This document shows positions 7,436-13,780 of a DNA stretch of 20,778 nt, piece by piece. This DNA is from a bacterium (GTDB lineage Bacteria > Bacillota_I > Bacilli_A > RF39 > UBA660): NCBI GenBank assembly GCA_029012525.1, contig JAQXMG010000006.1, positions 1 to 20,778 of the forward strand, read 5' to 3'. The notes below the pieces were generated by a model, which was given only the letters and a program-made list of their open reading frames with translations, had not been told where the DNA came from and ran no database searches. Made by a program: the position numbers and the translations under genes. The number at the start of each line of letters is the position of its first letter. The first letter of the stretch is position 1.

Positions 7436-7464
7436 ATAATAATTCAAAAAAGTAGTTTTGTCAA
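7436..7464 (-). promoter_or_regulatory. Sigma-A promoter of the small minus-strand gene
   Basis: On the minus strand, a perfect TTGACA (7459-7464), exactly 17 nt, then TATTAT (7436-7441). It is the best -35 match in the window and points to steady vegetative expression of the unknown 103-aa protein. Confidence 0.85.
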
Positions 7465-7522
7465 GAAGAAAAATACTTCTTTATATTATATGAAAATATA
7501 CAAAAGTTTGTTTGATTTTTTG

Positions 7523-7551
7523 TTTACTTTTTTAATATTATTTATTATAAT
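7523..7551 (+). promoter_or_regulatory. Sigma-A-like promoter of ruvAB
   Basis: TTTACT (7523-7528), 17 nt, perfect TATAAT (7546-7551), with the ruvA ATG 22 nt further on. It diverges from the promoter at 7436-7464. No LexA (SOS) box of the Gram-positive type (GAAC-N4-GTTC) is seen near it. Confidence 0.7.
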
Positions 7552-7572
7552 TAATGTGGATGGTGGTGCTTT

Positions 7573-8124
7573 ATGTATAATTATATTTTAGGCAAAATAA
7601 AAGAGCAAACAGCAAATTATATTGTTGTTGAATGCAATAATATTGGATATCAGATTTATGTTGCTAATCCTTATTCATTTAATATAGATAGTGAATACAA
7701 AATTTATTTATATGAGCAAATTACTGAAGATAGTCACAGTTTGTTTGGATTTAAAGAAATAGTAGAAAAAGAGATGTTTTTAAAGTTAATAAGTGTTAAG
7801 GGAATTGGTCCAAAGATGGCTCTTCCTATGCTTGCAACAGGAAGTATTAGTGGTATTGTTGATGCGATTGAAAGAGAAAACATTTTGTATTTAAAAAAGT
7901 TTCCTAAGATTGGAGAAAAAGTTGCCAAACAAATTATTCTTGATTTAAAGGGTAAAATTAACATTACTGGTGTTGCAGTAGACAATAGTTATGAAGAATT
8001 AATTGAGGTTTTAAAAGGTCTTGGTTATAAAGAAAAAGACATAAAAGAAGTAGTAGGCAAGGTTGATAATAGTTTAACTATTGAAAATCAAATAAAAGAA
8101 GCTTTGAAATTAATGTTAAGATAG
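7573..8124 (+). CDS. ruvA: Holliday junction DNA helicase subunit RuvA
   Basis: RuvA binds four-way Holliday junctions as a tetramer and loads RuvB for branch migration in recombinational repair. The N-terminal OB-fold domain opens with MYNYILGKI (residues 1-62). Two helix-hairpin-helix motifs follow: VKGIGPKMALPML (75-87) and FPKIGEKVAKQIILDLKG (110-127). A C-terminal RuvB-interacting domain spans about 139-183. The protein is 183 aa against a usual length near 200; the shortfall is mainly in the flexible linker (about 130-139), which tolerates variation. A GGTGGTG site precedes the ATG. ruvB starts 9 nt after the stop, forming the usual operon. Confidence 0.97.
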   Translation: MYNYILGKIKEQTANYIVVECNNIGYQIYVANPYSFNIDSEYKIYLYEQITEDSHSLFGFKEIVEKEMFLKLISVKGIGPKMALPMLATGSISGIVDAIERENILYLKKFPKIGEKVAKQIILDLKGKINITGVAVDNSYEELIEVLKGLGYKEKDIKEVVGKVDNSLTIENQIKEALKLMLR

Positions 8125-8133
8125 GGTGTTTTT

Positions 8134-9120
8134 ATGGAAGAAAAAGAACTTGAAACAGATTTTGAAAAAACGATTAGACCATCAAAACTGGATGAATATA
8201 TTGGTCAAACTGAAGCAAAAGAAAATATGAAGGTATTCATTGAAGCTGCTAAAATGCGTCATGAAAGTTTAGATCATGTTTTATTATATGGTCCACCAGG
8301 ACTTGGAAAAACAACAATGGCATATATTATAGCAAATGAACTTGGAGTTGGTATTAAAACAGCAAGTGGTCCATCAATTGAAAAAAGTGGTGATTTAGCA
8401 GCAATATTATCAAATTTAGAACCAGGGGATGTTTTATTTATTGATGAAATACATCGTATGCCAAGATTTATTGAAGAAATATTATATCCTGCAATGGAAG
8501 ATTTTACTATTGATTTAATAATTGGTAGTGAAGGATCATCAAGAAACATAAAAATTGATTTACCACCATTTACTTTAGTAGGTGCAACAACAAGAGCAGG
8601 AGACCTTACAAGTCCATTAAGGGATAGATTTGGTATTGTTAATAAATTAAGATATTATACAATTGATGAACTTGTTGATATAATTAAAAGAACTAGTAAA
8701 GTTCTTAATACAGAAATAACAAGTGATGCAGCTTTAGAACTTGCTAAAAGAAGCAGAGGAACACCACGAATTGCCAATAAATTATTTAAAAGAGTAAGAG
8801 ATTTTGCTCTGGTTGATGGTAATGGTGTAATTGATATTTCAATAACTAAAAAAGCACTTGATAGATTAAAAATAGATGATATTGGACTTGATGAAACAGA
8901 TAAAGAATTAATTTTAACAATTATAGATAAATTTAATGGAGGACCTGTTGGAATTGATACATTAGCAACAAGTGTTGGTGAAGAAGTTTCAACGATTGAG
9001 GATATGTACGAACCATATCTTATAAGTATAGGTTTTTTAAAAAGAACTTCACGTGGTAGAATCGCTACTGATGAAGCGTATAAATATTTTGGAAAAAAAC
9101 ATCAAGATGCATTATTTTAA
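8134..9120 (+). CDS. ruvB: Holliday junction branch migration ATPase RuvB
   Basis: RuvB is the hexameric AAA+ motor that pumps DNA through the RuvA-bound junction. Visible motifs are the N-terminal RPSKLDEYIGQ, Walker A GPPGLGKT (residues 53-60), Walker B VLFIDEIHR (about 100-108), sensor 1 GATTRAG, the arginine-finger region SPLRDRFG, and sensor 2 RGTPRIANKL. A C-terminal winged-helix domain includes GGPVGIDTLA and ends with the conserved EPYLISIGFLKRTSRGR. The length of 328 aa is typical. The start is preceded by AGGGTG and lies 9 nt after ruvA. No strong terminator follows. Confidence 0.98.
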   Translation: MEEKELETDFEKTIRPSKLDEYIGQTEAKENMKVFIEAAKMRHESLDHVLLYGPPGLGKTTMAYIIANELGVGIKTASGPSIEKSGDLAAILSNLEPGDVLFIDEIHRMPRFIEEILYPAMEDFTIDLIIGSEGSSRNIKIDLPPFTLVGATTRAGDLTSPLRDRFGIVNKLRYYTIDELVDIIKRTSKVLNTEITSDAALELAKRSRGTPRIANKLFKRVRDFALVDGNGVIDISITKKALDRLKIDDIGLDETDKELILTIIDKFNGGPVGIDTLATSVGEEVSTIEDMYEPYLISIGFLKRTSRGRIATDEAYKYFGKKHQDALF

Positions 9121-9140
9121 AAAATTATTTAAACTTTTTA

Positions 9141-9169
9141 TTGTTTAAATATTAGTTAAATGATATAAT
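9141..9169 (+). promoter_or_regulatory. Probable promoter of the NlpC/P60-like gene
   Basis: TTGTTT (9141-9146), 17 nt, perfect TATAAT (9164-9169), then a T-rich start region and an AAGAAGGG site before the ATG at 9200. The -35 matches only in TTG. An AT-only 8-bp inverted repeat (9127-9150) overlaps it. Confidence 0.6.
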
Positions 9170-9199
9170 TTTTTTATAAAAATAAGAAGGGCTTAAAAT

Positions 9200-10639
9200 A
9201 TGGATAGTTTTAATGATAATAATACAATTGATTTTAACAAATTAAAAGGTTTTGTTAATCAAAATAATGAGATTAATAAACTTTCTAATAAAGAAAAGAA
9301 AAAAAATAAAAGAAGTAAAAATAAAATACTAATATTTACTTCAATTTTTGTCTTTTTACTTGGAATTATCTTTATTGGAAGCTTTTTCTATTTTAGTTTT
9401 AAAGAACAAATAAAAATAAAAGATGTTGAAATAATAGATTATGATGAAAAAACAAAAATAGCTAGTTTAAAAATAATATTAAATGATACATTATTTAATA
9501 ATAAAAGATATTGTTTAATGAATGAAAAAACTATTGTGGAAAATAATAATTGCATATTAACTACTACAACTGATGTAAAAGAAGTTGAAATTGGTAATAG
9601 TTTTATGAAAAATAATATATATATTACTGATTATATTAATGAAGCACTAGTTTTTGAACTTCCTAGTAAAATTTATTTAGCTAAGGGTGATACTTATAAA
9701 ATAAATATTGTTGCAGAATCATTTTCTGATTCTAAAGTTTCTTATGAAATGAATAGTGATATTATAGAAATTTTAGATGACTTTACAATTAAAGGATTAA
9801 AAGATGGAAGAGATAAATTAAAAATTAAATATTTAAATGAAGAAAAAGAAATAGATGTTGTAGTATCATCACTTATAGTAAAAGAACCTAATCATTTTAA
9901 TTATAAAAAAAAGTATTTAACTTGTAATAGATATAGTAAAGAAGAAGCAGATTTATTAGATGAAATATTAGAGTTTAGAATAAATGAAGCAGGATACGAA
10001 ACAAGAGCAGGAGTTGTTGCAGCAGCAAGGTTTTTATCTTTAGAGTTTCCTTACCGAATTGACTATTTTTTTGAAAATGGTAGGGTAAGTGATACTGGAA
10101 TACATTATGCTGATGGAGAAGGAAGATATTATCATAAGGGATTATATTTAAATAGTAGTAAATTTTCTACAATAACAGTATCATATGCTGGTCCAGCAAT
10201 TTGGGGATGCCCTTTAATGAATTATGAAGATGCTGGTATTTGGAAATCTAACACTCTTATGCCAAATGGACTTGATTGTAGTGGCTTTGTTACTTGGACA
10301 TTAATTAATGGTGGTTTTGATATTGGTGATATTGGTGCAGGTGAAACTCCTGAACCAAATCAACTAACTGATCAAGGAGAAAGAGTTTTAGTAACAGATG
10401 AACTTATTAATAGTGGTAGAGTAAAAGTTGGAGATTTGATTAATTGGTGGGGTCATATTGGAATTATTATTGGAATAGATGATAAACAAACTTATTATGT
10501 TGCAGAATCTCTTGATACTTATTATGGATTAGTAGTTAAAGAATATAAAAAAGAAGAAATGCCAGATTCTTGGACATATATTATGCTTATGGAAGATGTT
10601 TATAAAAATGATGGTAATTTGACAAACATGTGGTACTAA
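9200..10639 (+). CDS. Membrane-anchored NlpC/P60-like cell-wall hydrolase with Ig-like region
   Basis: The 479-aa protein has a charged cytoplasmic N-terminus (residues 1-41, Lys-rich just before the membrane) and one transmembrane helix (about 42-66). An extracellular part follows, with a region resembling a bacterial Ig-like (BIg2) domain at about 155-226. The C-terminal domain carries the NlpC/P60 signature: LDCSGFVTW with candidate catalytic Cys360, and WWGHIGIIIG with candidate His419. This family usually cuts peptide bonds in peptidoglycan, so a role in wall remodelling outside the membrane is likely. The third catalytic position, normally His, Asn or Gln, is unclear; Glu436 in VAESL is the nearest polar candidate. 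About 120 residues between the Ig-like region and Cys360 (EADLLDEILEFRINEAGYET and onward) match nothing I recognise. It has its own promoter between ruvB and queA. Confidence 0.8.
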   Translation: MDSFNDNNTIDFNKLKGFVNQNNEINKLSNKEKKKNKRSKNKILIFTSIFVFLLGIIFIGSFFYFSFKEQIKIKDVEIIDYDEKTKIASLKIILNDTLFNNKRYCLMNEKTIVENNNCILTTTTDVKEVEIGNSFMKNNIYITDYINEALVFELPSKIYLAKGDTYKINIVAESFSDSKVSYEMNSDIIEILDDFTIKGLKDGRDKLKIKYLNEEKEIDVVVSSLIVKEPNHFNYKKKYLTCNRYSKEEADLLDEILEFRINEAGYETRAGVVAAARFLSLEFPYRIDYFFENGRVSDTGIHYADGEGRYYHKGLYLNSSKFSTITVSYAGPAIWGCPLMNYEDAGIWKSNTLMPNGLDCSGFVTWTLINGGFDIGDIGAGETPEPNQLTDQGERVLVTDELINSGRVKVGDLINWWGHIGIIIGIDDKQTYYVAESLDTYYGLVVKEYKKEEMPDSWTYIMLMEDVYKNDGNLTNMWY

Positions 10640-10647
10640 AAAAATGC

Positions 10648-10676
10648 TTTTCATTTAAGATAAATTATTGTATAAT
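10648..10676 (+). promoter_or_regulatory. Promoter of the queA-tgt operon
   Basis: TTTTCA (10648-10653), 17 nt, perfect TATAAT (10671-10676). The -10 overlaps the in-frame ATG at 10668, so translation must begin downstream, at 10704. I saw no preQ1 riboswitch-like structure in the roughly 20-nt leader, which is too short to hold one. Confidence 0.7.
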
Positions 10677-10703
10677 ATGTATCGTTATGAAAGAGGCGTT
10701 TTT

Positions 10704-11741
10704 ATGAATATAGAAGAGTTTAATTATGAATTACCACAAGAGTTGATTGCTCAAACACCACTTAAAGATAGATCATCTTCAAGACTTATGGTTGTAGATA
10801 AAAAAACTGGTTTTATAAAACATGATACTTTTAAAAACATTGTATCTTATTTAAATAAGGGGGATACTTTGGTACTTAATGATACCAAAGTTTTACCAGC
10901 AAGATTAATTGGAGAAAAAACTGATACTAAGGCAGTTATTGAAGTGCTTTTACTAAAAGAGTTAGAAAATAATACCTGGGAAGCTTTAACAAAACCTGCG
11001 AAAAGAATAAAAGTTGGTACAATTGTATCATTTGGTAATGGTATTTTAAAAGCAGAGTGTATTGGAATAAAAGAAGAAGGCATAAGAACGTTTAAAATGA
11101 TTTATAATGGTATATTTATGGAAATACTAGATAAACTTGGAACAATGCCACTTCCACCATATATTCATGAAAAACTAACAGATCAATCAAGATATCAAAC
11201 TGTATACGCTAAAAATTTGGGAAGTGCTGCAGCACCAACCGCAGGGCTTCATTTTACTAAAGAGCTTTTAAAAGAAATATCAGAAAAAGGTGTCAATGTT
11301 TGTTATATAACACTTCATGTTGGACTTGGTACTTTTAGACCTGTTGAGGTAACAAATATTAAAGATCATCATATGCATACTGAATACTATGAAATGACGA
11401 AAGAAGTCGCAAATATTTTAAATGAAACTAAGAAAAATGGACATAAAATTATTAGTGTAGGTACAACATCAACTAGGACTCTAGAAACAGTAATGACAAA
11501 ATATGGCACATTTAAAGAATGTTTTGGGAATACTGATATTTTTATTTATCCAGGTTATGAATTTAAAGCCATAGATATGCAAATAACTAATTTTCATTTA
11601 CCAAAGTCAACTTTAATTATGCTTGTTAGCGCTTTTGCAACAAGAGATATAATTCTTAATGCCTATAAAGAAGCAGTGAAAGAAAAATATAGATTTTTCT
11701 CATTTGGAGATGCTATGTTAATAGGAGAATTTGATGACTAA
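10704..11741 (+). CDS. queA: S-adenosylmethionine:tRNA ribosyltransferase-isomerase QueA
   Basis: QueA transfers and isomerises the ribosyl part of S-adenosylmethionine onto preQ1 in the tRNA anticodon, giving epoxyqueuosine. Family segments are present: FNYELPQELIAQTPL at the N-terminus, LVLNDTKVLPARL, GTMPLPPYI, the AAPTAGLHFT block, HVGLGTFRPV, and GTTSTRTLE with FIYPGYEF near the end. From the ATG at 10704 the protein is 345 aa, the normal size. The longer frame from 10668 is rejected because it begins in the -10 box. A GAAAGAGG site precedes 10704. The last codons overlap the next ORF by 8 nt. Confidence 0.97.
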   Translation: MNIEEFNYELPQELIAQTPLKDRSSSRLMVVDKKTGFIKHDTFKNIVSYLNKGDTLVLNDTKVLPARLIGEKTDTKAVIEVLLLKELENNTWEALTKPAKRIKVGTIVSFGNGILKAECIGIKEEGIRTFKMIYNGIFMEILDKLGTMPLPPYIHEKLTDQSRYQTVYAKNLGSAAAPTAGLHFTKELLKEISEKGVNVCYITLHVGLGTFRPVEVTNIKDHHMHTEYYEMTKEVANILNETKKNGHKIISVGTTSTRTLETVMTKYGTFKECFGNTDIFIYPGYEFKAIDMQITNFHLPKSTLIMLVSAFATRDIILNAYKEAVKEKYRFFSFGDAMLIGEFDD

Positions 11742-12198
11742 AAAAATATATGAATTGTTTTACTTTTGTAAAAATTATTTATATTTAGACTCACTTTTAA
11801 AAAAGATGATTATTTATACTTTAAATAACAATAAACAATTTAAAATATCATTTTTTGATTTAAAAGAAAAAGGAGAGTTAACTTTTGAAAGAAGATTAAA
11901 TATCTTTTTATCGACAGTTAATACACCATTTTTTGATATTGTTTTAGAAAGTATAGAAAAAACAAATAAATCATTATATTATTTATTAAAAATATATAAA
12001 GATAATTTTAATTTATTAGACAAGGGTATTTATTATTTTAATTATTCTGAAAAAATTGGATTTAATAAAAATTGTTTTTTATATGATGGAATAATACTTC
12101 CTTTTGGTGAAGAAAAAACACTAGATAATCCTATTTTAAATGATGAAGTAGAAATAAATGATAATGTAAAAACAAATATAAAGGAGCTAAAATTATGA
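11734..12198 (+). CDS. Unknown protein coupled between queA and tgt
   Basis: I do not recognise this 154-aa protein. It starts TKKIYELFYFCKNYLYLDSL, is rich in aromatic and Lys/Asn residues, and has an acidic tail (LNDEVEINDNVKTNIKEL). It has no signal peptide and no clear membrane helix, so it is probably cytoplasmic. The start is the ATG at 11734, with AGGAG 6 nt before it; the TTG at 11731 leaves only 3 nt. It overlaps the end of queA by 8 nt and shares ATGA (12195-12198) with the tgt start. Such tight coupling on both sides implies co-translation with the queuosine enzymes. A role in tRNA modification is inference only. It could be a lineage-specific protein of unrelated function. Confidence 0.8.
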   Translation: MTKKIYELFYFCKNYLYLDSLLKKMIIYTLNNNKQFKISFFDLKEKGELTFERRLNIFLSTVNTPFFDIVLESIEKTNKSLYYLLKIYKDNFNLLDKGIYYFNYSEKIGFNKNCFLYDGIILPFGEEKTLDNPILNDEVEINDNVKTNIKELKL

Positions 12199-13307
12199 GT
12201 AGTAAAATGGAATTTGAACTTTTAAAAAAAGATAATAATGCAAGATATGGGATAATAAAAAGTAAATATGGAAATTTTGAAACACCAATGTTTATGCCAG
12301 TAGGGACAAGAGCAACAGTAAAAACATTATCTCCAGAAGAATTATATAATGAAAATTGTGGTATAGTTTTAGCAAATACTTATCATTTATGGTTAAAACC
12401 TGGTGAAGATATTATTTATAAAGCAGGTGGACTTCATAAATTTATGAATTATAATAGACCAATGCTTACTGATTCTGGAGGATTTCAAGTGTTTTCTTTA
12501 GCGAAACCAAAAGATATTAGTGAAGAAGGAGTTAAATTTAAAAGCCACATTGATGGTAAAAAACTTTTTTTAACTCCAGAAAAATCAATTGAAATTCAAA
12601 ACAAACTTGGCGCCGATATTATTATGTCTTTTGATGAATGTCCTTATTATCCTTGTACCTATGAATATATGAAAGAAAGTGTTTTAAGAACACTTAGATG
12701 GGCAAAAAGAGGAAAAGATGTTCATAATAACCCTAATCAAATGTTATTTGGTATAGTTCAAGGTGGAGCATTTAGTGATTTAAGAAAGTATAGTGCAATA
12801 GAAACTGTAAAAATGGGATTTGATGGTTATTCAATCGGAGGAACAAGTGTTGGTGAAGATAAAAAAACAATGTATGAGATGATTGATAATTGTATTTCTT
12901 ATTTGCCAGAAGATAAAATAAGATATCTTATGGGAGTAGGAGAACCTCTTGATATTTTAGAAGGTGTGTTACGAGGAGTTGATTTATTTGATTGCGTTTT
13001 GCCAACCCGTATTGCAAGACATGCTAACGCATTTACAAGATATGGTAAGATTAATATAAAAAACGCTAAATATAAAGAAGATTTTACTCCTATAGAAGAT
13101 ACTTGTGATTGTTATACTTGTAAAAATTATACTAAAGCTTACATAAGACATTTAATAAATGTAGAAGAAACATTTGGCCAAAGGCTTTTATCAATTCATA
13201 ATATAAGATTTTTAACTAAAATGATGGAAGAAATTAGAACTTCTATTAAAGAAGATCGATTTATAGAATATAAAGATGATTTCATTAAAAAATATAATAA
13301 TAAATAA
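12195..13307 (+). CDS. tgt: tRNA-guanine transglycosylase
   Basis: Tgt exchanges guanine 34 for preQ1 in the wobble position of GUN anticodons, the step before QueA. Motifs: MPVGTRATVKTL (residues 34-45), the active-site segment LTDSGGFQVFSL with Asp93, SFDECPYY, GIVQGG, and FDCVLPTR with the nucleophile Asp266. The zinc site is complete: Cys304, Cys306, Cys309 and His335, with the same spacing as characterised enzymes. The length of 370 aa is normal. An AAGGAG site lies 9-10 nt before the ATG, inside the upstream ORF. Having both queA and tgt shows preQ1-based tRNA modification; no queC, queD, queE or queF is in the window, so preQ1 may be made elsewhere or imported. Confidence 0.98.
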   Translation: MSSKMEFELLKKDNNARYGIIKSKYGNFETPMFMPVGTRATVKTLSPEELYNENCGIVLANTYHLWLKPGEDIIYKAGGLHKFMNYNRPMLTDSGGFQVFSLAKPKDISEEGVKFKSHIDGKKLFLTPEKSIEIQNKLGADIIMSFDECPYYPCTYEYMKESVLRTLRWAKRGKDVHNNPNQMLFGIVQGGAFSDLRKYSAIETVKMGFDGYSIGGTSVGEDKKTMYEMIDNCISYLPEDKIRYLMGVGEPLDILEGVLRGVDLFDCVLPTRIARHANAFTRYGKINIKNAKYKEDFTPIEDTCDCYTCKNYTKAYIRHLINVEETFGQRLLSIHNIRFLTKMMEEIRTSIKEDRFIEYKDDFIKKYNNK

Positions 13308-13337
13308 AACATGTTTAAGTGACATGTTTTTTATTTT
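13306..13337 (+). terminator. Intrinsic terminator of the queA-tgt operon
   Basis: AAAACATGT (13306-13314) pairs perfectly with ACATGTTTT (13322-13330) around a 7-nt loop, and a T-rich tail (TTATTTT) follows. It begins at the tgt stop codon. Confidence 0.85.
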
Positions 13338-13358
13338 GATATTTTTATCCAAAGTTTC

Positions 13359-13387
13359 TTGTTATTTTAATTAATATTTATTATAAT
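13359..13387 (+). promoter_or_regulatory. Promoter of the membrane protein-leuS operon
   Basis: TTGTTA (13359-13364), 17 nt, perfect TATAAT (13382-13387), with the ATG at 13412. There is no room for a T-box leader between this promoter and the first gene, so leuS is not controlled by a tRNA-sensing T-box starting here. Confidence 0.7.
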
Positions 13388-13411
13388 ATTATTGAAAAAA
13401 GGTGATGTATT

Positions 13412-13780
13412 ATGTTAATTTATTTAATTGAATTTATTATTTTATTTTTAGTGGCATATCTTTGTTATTATTTTATTGGATATTTAAGTGATAAAAATTC
13501 TAAAAAAAAGAGCGATAATAGACAAATGGCTGAGGTAAAGCTTTTTATAAAATTATATAATATTAATTTAAAAAAGATATCTTATAAAAAATTATGTAAA
13601 CAAATTTATTTTTTATTATCACTTGATTTAACTATAACTGTATTTTTTGCAGTAAATGTTCCAATTCCCTTTATTTTTAAAGTTTTACTTGGAATAATTT
13701 TACTTGCAACATCAACAATTTTAAGTTATAGATTACTTGGTTTTTATTACGAAAAGAAAGGGATGTGTAAAAATGTATAA
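13412..13780 (+). CDS. Small membrane protein of unknown function upstream of leuS
   Basis: This 122-aa protein has three hydrophobic segments: about residues 2-25, 65-82 and 86-109. Between the first and second lies a basic, soluble loop (EVKLFIKLYNINLKKISYKK, residues 41-60), and a short Lys-rich tail follows the third. I do not recognise the family. It is not YajC, which has one helix and often follows tgt. An AAAAGGTGATG site precedes the start. Its end overlaps the leuS start by 8 nt (13773-13780), so the two are probably co-translated from the promoter at 13359-13387. A membrane role is visible; anything more specific would be a guess. Confidence 0.8.
   Translation: MLIYLIEFIILFLVAYLCYYFIGYLSDKNSKKKSDNRQMAEVKLFIKLYNINLKKISYKKLCKQIYFLLSLDLTITVFFAVNVPIPFIFKVLLGIILLATSTILSYRLLGFYYEKKGMCKNV

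Noticed and set aside
8274..8549. Antisense open frame within ruvB, and similar ones inside tig, der, ruvA and queA
   Set aside because: No start sites or recognisable products; they mirror the codon pattern of the real genes.
9127..9150. Inverted repeat ATTTAAAC/GTTTAAAT after ruvB
   Set aside because: Almost all A-T pairs with no T-tract; too weak for a terminator and too generic for an operator call.
10677..10703. Possible preQ1 riboswitch before queA
   Set aside because: The leader after the promoter is only about 20 nt and shows no aptamer-like pairing.
13737..13772. Extended leuS start at an in-frame TTG
   Set aside because: The ATG at 13773 has a better-placed ribosome-binding site and matches the normal LeuRS N-terminus.
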